Source: Thalassococcus halodurans
Lineage (GTDB): Bacteria > Pseudomonadota > Alphaproteobacteria > Rhodobacterales > Rhodobacteraceae
DNA: 64,000 bases
Direction: 5' to 3'
Assembly: GCF_900108225.1 (NCBI RefSeq)
Contig: NZ_FNUZ01000001.1
Coordinates: 248,001 to 312,000, forward strand
Below the pieces are notes generated by a model. That model was not told the origin of the DNA, did not search any database, and was given only the letters and a program-made list of their open reading frames with translations. Numbering within the stretch: position 1 is the first letter of the stretch; each line of letters begins with the position of its first letter. Both the position numbers and the translations under genes were made by a program. This document shows, one piece after another, positions 9,017 through 19,526 of this stretch.

Positions 9017-9520
9017 TTACCCTTCGATGTAGACCTCGATGGTCGGCAAATCGGTCAGCGGCGCTTCGATCAGGCGCATGGCCGCCAGCGAAATTCGGCT
9101 GCCAGCACCATCAGGCGCGTCAATCGGGATCAAATCGACCTGAGCGGATTTGCCGGAGCCCGGGAACACAACACGTCCCTTTGCGGGGGCATCCACCAAA
9201 GGCGTTTCCAGCCAGAAGCCTGCCTTGGTGGGGTCCCCGAGAGATGCGATCGTTGTGCCCAAAGAACGTCCGCCAGTCGCTGGGGCAGCGGCCTCGACAC
9301 GTTCTTCGGCTGTGGTTGTGTCGAACTCTTCGACCGTACGCGCATTTTGCGGCGGGCGTACAGCAGACCGCACTTCTTCCACGGTTTCCTCGGAAGGTTC
9401 GACCGCGACAGCAGGCTGGGCCGCTTCGGTGTTTTCCAGTGGCGGTTTGACTTGGAACGGGCCAGTGCCACATCCAGCAATAGGAAGTGCCAGAAGCAAA
9501 CAAACGAAAGAGTTACGCAT
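9017..9520 (-). CDS. Small lipoprotein of unknown function
   Basis: A 167-aa protein with a lipoprotein signal peptide: a short charged start, a hydrophobic stretch and the lipobox LPIAGC, placing the lipidated Cys near 17. The next 90 residues are rich in Ala, Pro, Glu and Thr and look disordered. The C-terminal third is a compact beta-rich segment (KGRVVFPGSGKSAQVDLI) ending in a short tail. AAAGG lies about 8 bases before the ATG. Its stop abuts the AlkD gene stop tail-to-tail. I do not recognise a named family; an envelope location is the only firm inference. Confidence 0.8.
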   Translation of the reverse strand: MRNSFVCLLLALPIAGCGTGPFQVKPPLENTEAAQPAVAVEPSEETVEEVRSAVRPPQNARTVEEFDTTTAEERVEAAAPATGGRSLGTTIASLGDPTKAGFWLETPLVDAPAKGRVVFPGSGKSAQVDLIPIDAPDGAGSRISLAAMRLIEAPLTDLPTIEVYIEG

Positions 9521-9595
9521 GATAAGACCTTTGTCCTGTGATCAGGTTTGCAGCAATACTTGCCCGAGCTTGCAGGAATTACTAGGTTGATCGGC

Positions 9596-10603
9596 ATGAT
9601 AACGCCACTCGTCGATCCATTTCATCGCCCGATCAGCTATCTGCGTGTCTCTGTGACCGACAGGTGTGACTTCCGCTGTGTGTACTGCATGTCCGAAAAC
9701 ATGCAGTTTCTGCCTAAGAAAGAGCTTCTGACGCTAGAAGAACTGGACCGTATGTGTTCGACCTTCGTCAATCTCGGGGTCGAGAAGTTGCGCATCACGG
9801 GTGGCGAACCCTTGGTGCGTCGCAACATCATGTCGTTCTTCCACAACATGACGCGGCACCTAGAATCAGGCGCGCTGAAGGAACTGACGCTGACCACAAA
9901 CGGGTCGCAGTTGGCGAAATTCGCCGATGATCTGTATTCCGCAGGCGTCCGCCGCGTGAATGTGTCGCTGGATACGCTGGACGACAAGAAGTTCGCGGAC
10001 ATCACGCGATGGGGCAAACTGGATCAGGTGCTGAAAGGCATCGACGCGGCTCAAAAGGCCGGTCTGCGGATCAAGATCAATACCGTCGCGCTGAAAGGTT
10101 TCAACGAAGAAGAGTTGTTCACCCTGACCGAATGGTGTGCCAGCCGCGACATGGACCTGACGTGGATCGAGGTCATGCCGATGGGCGACATCGGAAACGA
10201 AGACCGTCTGGGCCAGTATTGGAAACTGGACGATCTACGTGCCCGTCTGGGCGAAAACTATACGCTGACCGATCTCGCCGAACGCACCGGCGGCCCTGCC
10301 CGCTATGTGCGGCTGGAAGAGACCGGTCAGAAAATCGGCTTTATCACGCCGCTGACCCATAACTTCTGCGAAAGCTGCAACCGAGTGCGTTTGACCTGCA
10401 CCGGCGAATTGTTCATGTGCCTTGGGCAAGAGGACAACGCCGATCTGCGTGCGGCGCTGCGCAATCATCCCAACGACAACACCCCGTTGGAAGAGGCCAT
10501 TCGCGCAGCGATCAAGCTGAAGCCCAAGGGCCACGACTTTGACTATTCCCGTCAAACCGTCGATGGCCGCGTGTCCCGCCACATGAGCCACACGGGCGGC
10601 TGA
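9596..10603 (+). CDS. moaA: GTP 3',8-cyclase (molybdenum cofactor biosynthesis)
   Basis: A 335-aa radical SAM enzyme that converts GTP to the cyclic precursor of molybdopterin, together with MoaC. The N-terminal SAM cluster motif CDFRCVYC, the glycine loop ITGGEPL, the C-terminal second cluster (CESCNRVRL then CTGELFMC) and the terminal Gly-Gly, which MoaA needs for activity, are all present. I chose ATG 9596 (MITPLVDPF) because homologues begin near this point; a longer reading from 9548 adds an untypical 16 residues. No other moa genes are near. Confidence 0.95.
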   Translation: MITPLVDPFHRPISYLRVSVTDRCDFRCVYCMSENMQFLPKKELLTLEELDRMCSTFVNLGVEKLRITGGEPLVRRNIMSFFHNMTRHLESGALKELTLTTNGSQLAKFADDLYSAGVRRVNVSLDTLDDKKFADITRWGKLDQVLKGIDAAQKAGLRIKINTVALKGFNEEELFTLTEWCASRDMDLTWIEVMPMGDIGNEDRLGQYWKLDDLRARLGENYTLTDLAERTGGPARYVRLEETGQKIGFITPLTHNFCESCNRVRLTCTGELFMCLGQEDNADLRAALRNHPNDNTPLEEAIRAAIKLKPKGHDFDYSRQTVDGRVSRHMSHTGG

Positions 10604-10612
10604 TCCAGCCGG

Positions 10613-11713
10613 TTACACCCTGCTGATCTTGCCGCCGCCAACAGCGGCGCGCACGCCTGTGGTCGATGGCCCGGACGTGGGTAACCCGCGCAGAACACGC
10701 ACGGCAAGGTAGCCGAATGCCTGCGCCTCAAGCATGTCACCGTTCAGACCCACATCCTCGACCGGCAGCACATCGCAATCCAGACCAGCCCGTAGCATCG
10801 CCATCATCACAGGGTTATGCCGACCGCCTCCGGTGACCAGCAAACGCTCTGGCAGCGTCGGGCAATGTTCCATCGCCTGCATCACGGCGGCGGCAGACAT
10901 GGCGGTCATGGTGGCCGCTGCATCCGCATCATTCAGTTCTCGGACCAGGTCCAGCATCAAGCTAAAATCATCGCGATCCAAGGACTTGGGCGGCATGCGA
11001 CGGAAATAGGGTTCCTCAAGAAACAGCTCTAGCGCGCCATCGACGACTTTGCCCTTAGACGCCAATGCGCCGTCCTTGTCGTAGGGCAGTCCACGCCGCT
11101 CCATCATCAGATCATTGATCGGGGCGTTCGCAGGGCCGGTATCAAAAGCCAGACAAGCCCCTTCGGCGTCCGGTTTCATCAGGTTGGGGTCCACCCACGT
11201 CAGATTGCCCACGCCCCCAAGGTTCAGAAATGCGACAGGTGCAGTGGCCTTGATCCATTTCGCACAGGCAAAATGGAAATACGGGGCGAGTGGCGCGCCT
11301 TCGCCGCCAAGTTCCACGTCAGTTGAGCGAAAGTCCCAAACCGTGGTGACGCCCAGCGCCTCGGCCAACGCAGCGCCGTCACCGATCTGATGCGTCCCAC
11401 GCCCGCGCGGATCATGGGCCAGCGTCTGACCATGAAACCCCACGATCTGAGCGCCGTCAAAACCGGCCAGAACCTCAGTATGTGCTGTCTGGATCACGTC
11501 CAGCGCAGCTTGGGTGTCGTCCTCGGGCCACTTGCCCAGCGCATCTTTCAGAACATGCCGTTCCGCGTCGCTGTAAGCGCGATAATCGGTATCGCCGAAT
11601 TCGAAAATCTGATCCCCGTCTGTCAGGATCATCGCCGCATCGACACCGTCCAAAGAGGTGCCCGACATGGCCCCCAAAGCCCATATCGGTTCTTGTTGCA
11701 ACTTACCCTTCAC
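10613..11713 (-). CDS. anmK: Anhydro-N-acetylmuramic acid kinase
   Basis: A 366-aa ASKHA-fold sugar kinase. The phosphate-binding start [13 protein letters not shown], the catalytic segment [23 protein letters not shown] and the ATP-contacting VTGGGRHNP are typical of AnmK, which opens and phosphorylates 1,6-anhydroMurNAc during peptidoglycan recycling. The likely start is the GTG at 11713; an internal ATG before SGTSLDG would cut into the phosphate loop. It is divergent from tyrS with a 52-base gap, an arrangement often kept in alphaproteobacteria. Confidence 0.93.
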   Translation of the reverse strand: MKGKLQQEPIWALGAMSGTSLDGVDAAMILTDGDQIFEFGDTDYRAYSDAERHVLKDALGKWPEDDTQAALDVIQTAHTEVLAGFDGAQIVGFHGQTLAHDPRGRGTHQIGDGAALAEALGVTTVWDFRSTDVELGGEGAPLAPYFHFACAKWIKATAPVAFLNLGGVGNLTWVDPNLMKPDAEGACLAFDTGPANAPINDLMMERRGLPYDKDGALASKGKVVDGALELFLEEPYFRRMPPKSLDRDDFSLMLDLVRELNDADAAATMTAMSAAAVMQAMEHCPTLPERLLVTGGGRHNPVMMAMLRAGLDCDVLPVEDVGLNGDMLEAQAFGYLAVRVLRGLPTSGPSTTGVRAAVGGGKISRV

Positions 11714-11765
11714 CTTAGCGCGCCCCGGTCTTATACGATGCTGCGAACTATAACGGGGAAATACG

Positions 11766-13016
11766 ATGACCTACCATCCCAAATCCGACTTCATGCGCGT
11801 CATGATGGAGCGCGGCTTTCTGGCCGATTGCACGGATTATCAAGGCCTTGATGACGCTTTGGTTGCTGGGGTGGTGCCAGGCTATATCGGCTTTGACGCC
11901 ACAGCCAAATCACTGCATGTGGGCAGCCTGATCCAGATCATGATGCTGCGATGGCTGCAAAAGACCGGCCACAAGCCGATCACGCTCATGGGTGGCGGCA
12001 CGACCAAGGTCGGCGATCCGTCCTTCCGCGCAGATGAGCGCCCGCTTCTGACGCCCGAACAGATCGATAGCAACATCGACGGCATCAAGCAGGTGTTTGC
12101 GAAATACATCAGCTACGACGACGGCCCCACAGGCGCGTTGATGCTGAACAACGCGGAATGGCTGGACGATCTGAACTACCTCGAATTCCTGCGGGATATC
12201 GGGCGGCATTTCAGCGTCAACCGCATGCTGTCGTTTGAATCGGTGAAATCGCGTCTGGACCGCGAACAGTCGCTGTCGTTTCTCGAATTCAACTACATGA
12301 TCCTGCAGGCCTATGACTTCCTTGAACTGAACCGTCGCTACGGCTGTCTGGTGCAGTTCGGCGGGTCGGACCAGTGGGGCAACATCGTTAACGGGATCGA
12401 CCTGACGCGCCGCGTGATCGATCAGCAGATTTTCGGCCTGACGTCGCCGCTGCTGACCACCTCTGACGGCAAAAAGATGGGCAAATCGCAGGACGGCGCC
12501 GTCTGGCTGAACGCCGATATGCGCTCACCCTATGAATTCTGGCAGTTCTGGCGGAACACAACCGACGCCGATGTTGGCCGTTTCCTGAAGCTTTATACAG
12601 AGCTTCCTCTGGACGAATGCGAACGCCTTGGCGCGCTGGCAGGATCCGAGATCAACGACGCAAAGATCGTGCTTGCGAATGAAGTTACAACGCTTTGCCA
12701 CGGTGCCGAGGCTGCAGCCGCTGCCGAAGCCACCGCGCGCGAAGTGTTTGAAAAAGGCGGTGTTGGTGATGACCTGCCGACGCTTGAACTGACTGCGGAT
12801 GAACTGGGCGATGGCATCTCAATTGTTCAGGTCCTGGTCAAATCCGGTCTGGCCAAATCCGGCAAAGACGCCAAGCGTCTGATCGCGGAAAACGGTGCCA
12901 AGATCGACGACGAACCGCTGACCAACGCAGGGCTGATGCTGGACGCAGCGGCGCTGTCGTCGCCCGTTAAGCTGAGCGCAGGCAAAAAGCGCCACGCATT
13001 GGTCAAGCTGTCCTAA
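11766..13016 (+). CDS. tyrS: Tyrosyl-tRNA synthetase
   Basis: A 416-aa class I aminoacyl-tRNA synthetase. The HIGH-type motif is HVGSL near residue 50, the tyrosine pocket shows YMILQAYDF and [10 protein letters not shown], and the KMSKS-type motif is KKMGKS near 237. An S4 RNA-binding domain makes up the last 70 residues. GGGGA lies about 7 bases before the start. The stop overlaps the convergent DUF3179 gene by a few bases. Confidence 0.97.
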   Translation: MTYHPKSDFMRVMMERGFLADCTDYQGLDDALVAGVVPGYIGFDATAKSLHVGSLIQIMMLRWLQKTGHKPITLMGGGTTKVGDPSFRADERPLLTPEQIDSNIDGIKQVFAKYISYDDGPTGALMLNNAEWLDDLNYLEFLRDIGRHFSVNRMLSFESVKSRLDREQSLSFLEFNYMILQAYDFLELNRRYGCLVQFGGSDQWGNIVNGIDLTRRVIDQQIFGLTSPLLTTSDGKKMGKSQDGAVWLNADMRSPYEFWQFWRNTTDADVGRFLKLYTELPLDECERLGALAGSEINDAKIVLANEVTTLCHGAEAAAAAEATAREVFEKGGVGDDLPTLELTADELGDGISIVQVLVKSGLAKSGKDAKRLIAENGAKIDDEPLTNAGLMLDAAALSSPVKLSAGKKRHALVKLS

Positions 13017-13966
13017 TCCAGCATCCACTGGCCTTTGGGCCAGAATGCATGAAAGGCAAAGGCAAACAGCACGTCATGTGCGATGTCTTTGCCTTTTTCA
13101 TTTTTGACACGGATCGCGCCGACATCGCGGCCCTTGCCGATCAAATCTGTGTCTAGGGCCGAGGCCTGCGTGTCTGCCCAGATCAGTGTGATGCCAGCCT
13201 CGGTGATCGTGCCCTCTTGCGCCAAACGCGACATCGGCCAAGCCCTGTCGCCCACCCTAACCACGCGTTCTAACGCAGGAATGCCATGTGGCGGCGGATC
13301 GCCCGAATACAGGAACGGACGCTGAGAGGTGTCGTAGCGGCGATAGGGATTGGTGCCGTAGGATCTGGGAAACGCGGGCTCGGCCATCACCAGCCCGTCT
13401 GGATGCGCGGCTTGAAAAGCTTCCCAGCTTTCCATCCAGCTGGGCAAGGTGTTCAGCGTGGTGCCGGTAAGATCACCAACAATCCCCTGCCCCAAGGCCT
13501 GCTGCCACCAGCTTTGCGTTTCGCGGTCGTACATGACCATGTCCGAGTTGCGCAGCTTGCCCGTGACGCCAAAACTCAGAACCTGCCCAGCCACACGACG
13601 GTCAAACACGATGGCAGAATTGCAAAGCGGGCAATAGGTAACCGCCACAGGCACGCCACCGACGCTGTCATTTACGATCTCGTGCCACATCAAATAACGC
13701 AGGGGATAGGCACGGGCGCGCGCGCCTTCGGGGGCCAGCGTGATCACCGGTTCGCGCGGTTCCAGCCCCTGTTTCTGGCCTACCTCCACCCAATGCGGAT
13801 CGTCCAAAGCAGGAATGCCATCCTTACCGGGGCCGCCTGACAGGATATTGGCCCAACTACTGACGCTGTTTTTTTTGAAATCCGTTTCAGGCCATTCGTG
13901 TTTCCAGAATGACGGATCGGCCAAGGCCGCGCCGCACCACAAAAGCCAGACAAATACCCACCGCAT
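13013..13966 (-). CDS. DUF3179-family exported protein
   Basis: A 317-aa protein with an N-terminal signal peptide ([16 protein letters not shown]). The body has the DUF3179 pattern: [11 protein letters not shown], a [12 protein letters not shown] segment with two closely spaced Cys, [17 protein letters not shown], and a later [10 protein letters not shown]. Members are annotated only as unknown exported proteins; the CPLC pair could bind metal or form a disulfide. ATG 13966 is preceded by AGGAGG at 7 bases, which decides against the longer reading. It is convergent with tyrS. Confidence 0.85.
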   Translation of the reverse strand: MRWVFVWLLWCGAALADPSFWKHEWPETDFKKNSVSSWANILSGGPGKDGIPALDDPHWVEVGQKQGLEPREPVITLAPEGARARAYPLRYLMWHEIVNDSVGGVPVAVTYCPLCNSAIVFDRRVAGQVLSFGVTGKLRNSDMVMYDRETQSWWQQALGQGIVGDLTGTTLNTLPSWMESWEAFQAAHPDGLVMAEPAFPRSYGTNPYRRYDTSQRPFLYSGDPPPHGIPALERVVRVGDRAWPMSRLAQEGTITEAGITLIWADTQASALDTDLIGKGRDVGAIRVKNEKGKDIAHDVLFAFAFHAFWPKGQWMLD

Positions 13967-14067
13967 CCTGCGTCCTCCTGCGCAAAGCTGCCTTAAGCAT
14001 TGCACAGCGGCGGATTCGCTCAAGTGAACCAACGGAAAGTTGAAGCAGCGGTGATCAATGGCCAAAC

Positions 14068-14096
14068 AAAAAGGGCGGGAAAACCCCCGCCCTTTT
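14068..14096 (-). terminator. Rho-independent terminator of the cyclophilin pair
   Basis: A GC-rich stem (GGGCGGG with CCCGCCC) is flanked by A-rich and T-rich arms. On the minus strand it lies just after the 14118 stop and is followed by a U-rich run (complement of the A's at 14066-14072). It may also work in the plus direction. Confidence 0.8.
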
Positions 14097-14117
14097 CAGG
14101 TTCGATTTAACGAAAGC

Positions 14118-14663
14118 TTATTCAGTCACACGGACCGCGGACATGCGATCAGGTTCACCGATCACAGCACCGTTCGGGCCAGCGCCCTTTTTGATCGCAT
14201 CGACCACATCCATGCCGTCGGTCACCTGACCAACGATGGTGTACTGGCCGTTCAGGTGCGGCGCAGGGGCGAACATGATGAAGAACTGCGAGTTCGCGGA
14301 ATGCGGGCTACGCGCGCGGGCCATGCCGATCACGCCACGTTCGAAGTTCAGGTCAGAAAACTCTGCCTGAAGATCGGGGCGGTTTGATCCGCCTGTACCC
14401 GCCATGCGCATGTCATTGCCCGGCTTGCCGAATTCAACGTCGCCTGTTTGCGCCATGAAGCCGTCGATCACACGGTGAAACACCACATCGTTATAGGCAC
14501 CCTCGGATGCCAGCGCAGTGATCTGTTCAACGTGGTTCGGTGCAACGTCTTCGAACAGGTCGATAACGATTGTGCCGTTGGCTTCGCCTGTGACGTCAAT
14601 CTCAAGCCCTGTGGCACCCGCAGGTACCGCCAGAAGGCTCAGAAGAGCTGCCAGCTTATACAT
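14118..14663 (-). CDS. Periplasmic cyclophilin-type peptidyl-prolyl isomerase
   Basis: A 181-aa cyclophilin with a signal peptide ([17 protein letters not shown], cleavage near 17-18), so it folds exported proteins in the periplasm. The active-site motif is [15 protein letters not shown], with MAGTGGS and SQFFIMF later. ATG 14663 lies inside the stop region of the upstream cyclophilin gene, with an 8-base overlap; the alternative TTG three codons earlier is less likely. The two genes form a cytoplasmic/periplasmic pair transcribed together and ended by the terminator at 14068-14096. Confidence 0.93.
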   Translation of the reverse strand: MYKLAALLSLLAVPAGATGLEIDVTGEANGTIVIDLFEDVAPNHVEQITALASEGAYNDVVFHRVIDGFMAQTGDVEFGKPGNDMRMAGTGGSNRPDLQAEFSDLNFERGVIGMARARSPHSANSQFFIMFAPAPHLNGQYTIVGQVTDGMDVVDAIKKGAGPNGAVIGEPDRMSAVRVTE

Positions 14664-15162
14664 CTGCAGCAACCTTGACGCTGATCATGCGGTCGGGGGA
14701 TGCAGGCGGCTCGCCACGAGTGATGGCATCGACGTGCTCCATGCCGGACACAACGCGACCGTAAACGGTATACTGACCGTTCAGGAAGTGGTTGTCCTTG
14801 AAGTTGATGAAGAACTGCGAATTGGCCGAGTTCGGGTTCTGGCTACGTGCCGCGCCCAGTGTGCCACGGTCGTGGGGCAGTTTGGAGAATTCAGCAGGTA
14901 GGTTCGGCAGATCGGAACCACCAGTACCCGCCATACGCAGGTTGAAATCCTTTTCCATGTTGCCGTTGGCCACGTCGCCTGTCTGCGCCATGAAACCGTC
15001 GATCACGCGGTGGAAGGCCACGTTGTCGTACTGACCGGAACGCGCCAGTTCTTTCATGCGCGCACTGTGCTCCGGCGCAACGTCGGGCAGAAGCTCGATA
15101 ACGACGGTACCGTCTTTCAGCTCCATCAGGATTGTGTTTTCGGGGTCCTTGTAGTCGGCCAT
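14656..15162 (-). CDS. ppiB: Cytoplasmic cyclophilin-type peptidyl-prolyl isomerase
   Basis: A 168-aa cyclophilin with no signal peptide. It shows the catalytic [37 protein letters not shown] and LNGQYTVYG motifs that shape the proline pocket. GGGAG 6 bases before ATG 15162 fixes the start. It is the first gene of the pair with the periplasmic paralogue and overlaps it by 8 bases. It is divergent from pgk. Confidence 0.93.
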   Translation of the reverse strand: MADYKDPENTILMELKDGTVVIELLPDVAPEHSARMKELARSGQYDNVAFHRVIDGFMAQTGDVANGNMEKDFNLRMAGTGGSDLPNLPAEFSKLPHDRGTLGAARSQNPNSANSQFFINFKDNHFLNGQYTVYGRVVSGMEHVDAITRGEPPASPDRMISVKVAADV

Positions 15163-15282
15163 GTCTTGCTCCCTTGGCAAATTTCTTCCCTACGTAGCCC
15201 TGTCACGCGGTCTTCACAAGTGAGGCGCATTGACCTTCGTGGACCAAACCGCCAAACCTGCGACAAATCTGAGGAGATCGAC

Positions 15283-16470
15283 ATGGCCTGGAAAACACTC
15301 GACGATATGGACCTTGACGGGAAGCGCGTTCTGACGCGCGTGGACATCAACGTACCGGTCGAGGACGGGCGCGTGACGGACGCTACACGGATCGAACGGA
15401 TTGTGCCCACGGTACAGGACATCATCGGAAAAGGTGGCGTTCCTGTCCTTCTGGCCCACTTTGGCCGCCCCAAAGGCAAAGTCGTTACCAAAATGAGCCT
15501 GCAGCAATTGGTACCCGCGCTGGAACAGGCGATCGGCAAAGACGTGATCTTTGTCGCCGATAGCCGTGGCCCTGCGGCCGAAGCAGCAATTGCAGCCGCG
15601 CAAGCCGGTCAGGTTGTACTGCTGGAAAACACCCGCTTCCATGCAGGCGAGGAAAAGAATGATCCCGAGTTGGCCAATGAAATGGCGGCACTTGGCGATG
15701 TGTACTGCAACGATGCGTTCTCGGCCGCACACCGCGCCCATGCCTCCACCGAAGGTCTGGCCAAACTGCTACCCGCTTGTGCCGGTCGCCTGATGCAGGC
15801 CGAGCTTTCGGCGTTGGAAGCGGCCCTTGGTGCCCCCGAACGCCCCGTGGTCGCCGTTGTGGGTGGCGCGAAAGTGTCGACCAAGCTGGATCTACTGTCG
15901 AACCTGATCGAAAAGGTCGACGTGCTGGTGATCGGCGGCGGCATGGCGAACACGTTCCTTGCGGCCAAAGGCATCGATGTGGGCAAATCGCTGTGCGAAC
16001 ACGACATGACCGGCACCGCGAAAGAGATCATGGAAAAGGCCAGCGGCCTGAACTGCGAAATCCTGCTGCCCAGCGATGTTGTCGTCGCGCGTGAATTCAA
16101 AGCAGGCGCAGACAACGAAACCGTTGTCAATGACGCCTGCCCCGCTGATGCGATGATCCTTGATGCGGGCCCCGATGCCGTGGCCAAGATCACTGCCGCT
16201 TTGGACAACGCCAAAACGCTGATCTGGAACGGTCCGCTGGGGGCCTTTGAAATCGCGCCCTTCGACACAGCCACAAACGCAGCTGCGGCCCATGCTGCGG
16301 CCCTGTCGCGCGCTGGCAAACTGGTGTCTGTCGCAGGTGGCGGTGACACGGTTGCGGCCCTGAACAAGGCCGATGCAGCCAAGGATTTCACCTATATCTC
16401 GACCGCTGGCGGTGCCTTCCTTGAATGGATGGAAGGCAAGGTTTTGCCGGGTGTTGCGGCCCTCGGTTAA
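15283..16470 (+). CDS. pgk: Phosphoglycerate kinase
   Basis: A 395-aa glycolytic kinase transferring phosphate between 1,3-bisphosphoglycerate and ADP. Visible are the substrate-binding [11 protein letters not shown], the HFGRPKG basic patch, [22 protein letters not shown], and the nucleotide-binding WNGPLGAFE and GGGDTVAAL near the end. GAGGAG lies about 7 bases before ATG 15283; earlier in-frame starts overlap the divergent ppiB gene. A strong terminator follows. Confidence 0.97.
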   Translation: MAWKTLDDMDLDGKRVLTRVDINVPVEDGRVTDATRIERIVPTVQDIIGKGGVPVLLAHFGRPKGKVVTKMSLQQLVPALEQAIGKDVIFVADSRGPAAEAAIAAAQAGQVVLLENTRFHAGEEKNDPELANEMAALGDVYCNDAFSAAHRAHASTEGLAKLLPACAGRLMQAELSALEAALGAPERPVVAVVGGAKVSTKLDLLSNLIEKVDVLVIGGGMANTFLAAKGIDVGKSLCEHDMTGTAKEIMEKASGLNCEILLPSDVVVAREFKAGADNETVVNDACPADAMILDAGPDAVAKITAALDNAKTLIWNGPLGAFEIAPFDTATNAAAAHAAALSRAGKLVSVAGGGDTVAALNKADAAKDFTYISTAGGAFLEWMEGKVLPGVAALG

Positions 16471-16493
16471 TCCAAACGAATCGAATTTGAACG

Positions 16494-16521
16494 GCGGGGA
16501 TTCACATCCCCGCTTTTTTTT
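16494..16521 (+). terminator. Rho-independent terminator of pgk
   Basis: GCGGGGAT and ATCCCCGC form a perfect 8-bp stem with a TCAC loop, directly followed by eight T. It lies 24 bases after the pgk stop and before the FtsB-like gene, so the latter needs its own promoter or read-through. Confidence 0.92.
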
Positions 16522-16567
16522 GGCATACTCACGCCAAAGCGCCGCAAAAGGCGCAATGAGGCAGAGC

Positions 16568-16870
16568 ATGACCTACTCCAAAAACCGTCCCGCGCTTGGG
16601 GCGCTTGTCTATTTTGCAGGCGCGATCAGCATTGGCGCGTACTTCACGTTTGCCGCCGTCCAAGGCGACTACGGCCTGTTTCGTCGTGCGGAAATCGAAG
16701 TGGATGCGCAGAAGCTGGAGCAGGAACTGGCAGCCCTGAACGCCGAAGTGTCCAGCATGGAAAACCTGACGCGCCGGTTGTCGGACGACTATCTTGATCT
16801 TGATCTGTTGGACGAACAGGCCCGCGATGTTCTGGGCCTGATCCGCGCTGACGAAATGGTGGTGCGCTAG
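16568..16870 (+). CDS. FtsB/DivIC-like septum formation protein
   Basis: A 100-aa bitopic membrane protein: short cytoplasmic start, one membrane helix (about 12-30), then a coiled coil (AEIEVDAQKLEQELAAL) and a short C-terminal tail. That is the layout of FtsB (DivIC), which bridges FtsL and FtsQ in the divisome. The family evolves fast, so assignment rests on topology and on the familiar LDLLDEQARDVLG tail. GAGG lies upstream of ATG 16568; an ATG four codons earlier is possible. The gene ends 3 bases before the convergent permease gene. Confidence 0.75.
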   Translation: MTYSKNRPALGALVYFAGAISIGAYFTFAAVQGDYGLFRRAEIEVDAQKLEQELAALNAEVSSMENLTRRLSDDYLDLDLLDEQARDVLGLIRADEMVVR

Positions 16871-16873
16871 CCC

Positions 16874-18532
16874 CTAGCGGTTCGCGCGCGCCAAAAGCGC
16901 CACAGCACAAAGACCCACCAAAATCACCAGAACTGCAGCCGGAGCCGCGCCGCCGAGGTTTTCAAGGCTGGCCTGCTCATGCACGCGGGTCGCCAACGTT
17001 TCATAGTTGAACGGACGCAGCAGCAAGGTTGCGGGCAGCTCCTTAACGCTGTCCACGAACACCAGCAGCAACGCCGACGCGATCGAGGCGCGCATCATGG
17101 GGAAATAGACCAAGCGCAGGGTCTGGCCTTGGTCCTTACCCAAGGACCGTGCCGCAAGCGACAGGTTCGGTGAAACCCGCCCCATGGCTGCATCCGCGGC
17201 GCCTTGGGCGATAGCAAAGAAGCGCACGGTATAGGCCAGAACCAGCGCAAAGGCCGATCCGGTCAGCACCAAGCCGATATCAACGCCTGTAGTGTTTTCG
17301 ACCAAATCCGCCAACCCGTGATCCAGCACTGCCAGCGGAATCAGAATGCCTACACCTAGAACCGCGCCCGGTGCGGCGTAACCAATGCTGGTCACTGGCA
17401 TCAAAAGGCGGGGCAAGGTGCGGCGGCTGATGCGCACGCCGTAAACCATAAACACACCGCCTAGAACCGTCAGCACAGCGGCAATGCCGCCCACGGTAAG
17501 GGTATTGGCCGTCGCGCTGAACAGCTTGGGGTCGGCCCATTCCTCGGCGTTGGCCAGGGCGTGTTTCAGGATCACCCCCGCAGGCAGCACAAAGCCCATC
17601 AGGAACGGAATGGTACAGGCGACCGTTGCAAACAACGCAGGAAACCCGCGCAGTTTCACATGCTCGGGCGGGCGGTGGCGGGTCGACAGGTTAAAGAAGC
17701 GCATTCTGCGACGTGAATAGCGCTCTAAGGTGACAAGGATCACGATCAACGCAAGTACAACACACGCAATCTGCGCGGCCCCGCCAGCGTTGCCCGACTG
17801 CAGCCAGACCGAGAAGATACCGGTGGTCAGCGTCTGGACCGCGAAATAGTCCACCGTGCCGAAATCATTGACCGTTTCCATCATCACCACGGCGACACCT
17901 GCCGCAATGGCAGGACGCGCCAATGGCAGCCCCACACGCAGGAACCGTTTGAACGGCCCTGCCCCAAGGCTGCGCGCCACTTCCTCGGCGCTGCCGGATT
18001 GTTCGCGGAACGCAGCGCGCGTCAGCAGGTAAACATAGGGATACAGCGAGGCCGACAGCACTAGAATAGCCGCGCCCATCGACCGGATTTCAGGGAACCA
18101 GTAGTCGCGGGCTGATTGCCATCCGAACAATGACCGCAACGCGCTTTGCACCGGTCCGGCATATTCCAGAAGATCCACCAGTGCATAGGCACCAACGTAT
18201 GCAGGAATCGCCAATGGCAAAAGAAGCAGCCATTGCAACCACTTGCGCAAGGGAAACTCGTAGCGGGTCACCATCCATGCAGCACCCGTGCCCATGCAGG
18301 CCGTCATCAACCCCACGCCCGACATCAACACGCCTGTCGTTGTCAGATAGCGGGGCAGTGTTGTCGAAATCAGATGCGGCCAGATGTTTTCCTTGGGAAA
18401 CATCGCAAGAAACACGACGCTCAGGATCGGCAATAGTACGATTGCCGCAATGGCGATCGCACCGATGGACCACGGATTCAGCCATTCGCGTTTTTTTGCG
18501 TGTGTGCCGGCTTGGATGTCTGTCACTGCCAT
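16874..18532 (-). CDS. FbpB/AfuB-like iron(III) ABC transporter permease
   Basis: A 552-aa double permease with about 12 membrane helices in two homologous halves. Each half carries an EAA-type loop for the ATPase: SAEEVARSLGAGPFKRF in the first and NLSLAARSLGKDQGQTL in the second. Such fused permeases serve ferric-iron and related importers. No binding protein or ATPase gene is adjacent, so partners must lie elsewhere. The start at 18532 has no clear ribosome site. The gene is divergent from the 18645 gene. Confidence 0.88.
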   Translation of the reverse strand: MAVTDIQAGTHAKKREWLNPWSIGAIAIAAIVLLPILSVVFLAMFPKENIWPHLISTTLPRYLTTTGVLMSGVGLMTACMGTGAAWMVTRYEFPLRKWLQWLLLLPLAIPAYVGAYALVDLLEYAGPVQSALRSLFGWQSARDYWFPEIRSMGAAILVLSASLYPYVYLLTRAAFREQSGSAEEVARSLGAGPFKRFLRVGLPLARPAIAAGVAVVMMETVNDFGTVDYFAVQTLTTGIFSVWLQSGNAGGAAQIACVVLALIVILVTLERYSRRRMRFFNLSTRHRPPEHVKLRGFPALFATVACTIPFLMGFVLPAGVILKHALANAEEWADPKLFSATANTLTVGGIAAVLTVLGGVFMVYGVRISRRTLPRLLMPVTSIGYAAPGAVLGVGILIPLAVLDHGLADLVENTTGVDIGLVLTGSAFALVLAYTVRFFAIAQGAADAAMGRVSPNLSLAARSLGKDQGQTLRLVYFPMMRASIASALLLVFVDSVKELPATLLLRPFNYETLATRVHEQASLENLGGAAPAAVLVILVGLCAVALLARANR

Positions 18533-18644
18533 AGTTCTGGTCTGTTTCGCCTATACCTTAGTGCGGCCGTTCTTGGCGGAAAGCTGTTTGACTGCCAGCA
18601 AAAGCGTTTATAGTCCAAGCAACAGGCAACAAAAAGACCCCCGC

Positions 18645-19526
18645 ATGCAGGTAATCTTACACACCGGAGTGCACTTTACCGACGAAGGCCGTCTTCTGAA
18701 GGGATTGCAGCGCAATGCGCCCGCGTTCAGGGAACATGGCGTCGCCGTTCCGGGGCCTGCGCGCTACAAAACTTTGCTGGGCGAAGCCGCCCATTCGCTA
18801 ACCAATTCCGCCCCCGCCCCCGATGCCCGCGACATCATGCTGGATGAATTGCTGACAGACGATCCGGAACACGTCAGTCGCATTCTTCTAAGCCACCAGC
18901 ACATCTTTGGCGTGCCCAAAATCTCCATGCAGGGCGGCATCCCCTATCGCAAAGCCGAAGAACGCATTGGCGCGCTGAAGTCGCTGTTCAAAGGCGACGA
19001 GATCGAATTGTTCATCGGTCTCCGCAACCCTGCCACGTGGTTGCCCGCGATGTTCAACGACGTGCCGCAAACCAGCTTTGACGACTTTATGGGTGGTTTG
19101 GACCCGCGCGATTTTCTTTGGTCCGACTTTCTGAAACGACTACGCAACGCGCATCCCGACGTCGCTCTGACGGTTTGGTTCAATGAAGACACGCCCCTGA
19201 TCTGGGGTCAGATCATGCGCGAAATGGCTGGCGTCGAGATCACGCAGAAGATCGCGGGCTCGTTCGATCTTCTGTCGCAAATCATGTCAGTCGAGGGCAT
19301 GAAACGGTTCCGCGCGTATTTGGCGCAGCACCCCACCATCAACGAACGACAAAAACGCCGTGTCATGGTGGCGTTTCTGGACAAATACGCCATCGAGGAC
19401 GAGATCGAAGAAGAACTCGACATTCCGGGCTGGAACGAAGCGATGGTCGACACCTTGACCGAAACATATGACGACGACATGTGGGAAATCGAACGCGTTC
19501 CCGGTGTCACAGTGATCACCACATGA
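18645..19526 (+). CDS. Hypothetical protein, sulfotransferase-fold-like
   Basis: A 293-aa soluble protein. Its beginning (VILHTGVHFTDEG) resembles the strand-loop opening of sulfotransferases (HIGTHKTGTT type) but lacks the Gly-Thr-Thr phosphosulfate loop. FIGLRNPATWLPAMF near 130 recalls the second, 3'-phosphate motif. The remainder is helical and acidic at the end. I therefore suggest a degenerate or divergent sulfotransferase fold, without assigned activity. Start 18645 is the first ATG after the divergent permease promoter region; the ribosome site is weak. Its TGA overlaps the ATG of the YkgJ-type gene (ATGA), implying coupled translation. Confidence 0.65.
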   Translation: MQVILHTGVHFTDEGRLLKGLQRNAPAFREHGVAVPGPARYKTLLGEAAHSLTNSAPAPDARDIMLDELLTDDPEHVSRILLSHQHIFGVPKISMQGGIPYRKAEERIGALKSLFKGDEIELFIGLRNPATWLPAMFNDVPQTSFDDFMGGLDPRDFLWSDFLKRLRNAHPDVALTVWFNEDTPLIWGQIMREMAGVEITQKIAGSFDLLSQIMSVEGMKRFRAYLAQHPTINERQKRRVMVAFLDKYAIEDEIEEELDIPGWNEAMVDTLTETYDDDMWEIERVPGVTVITT

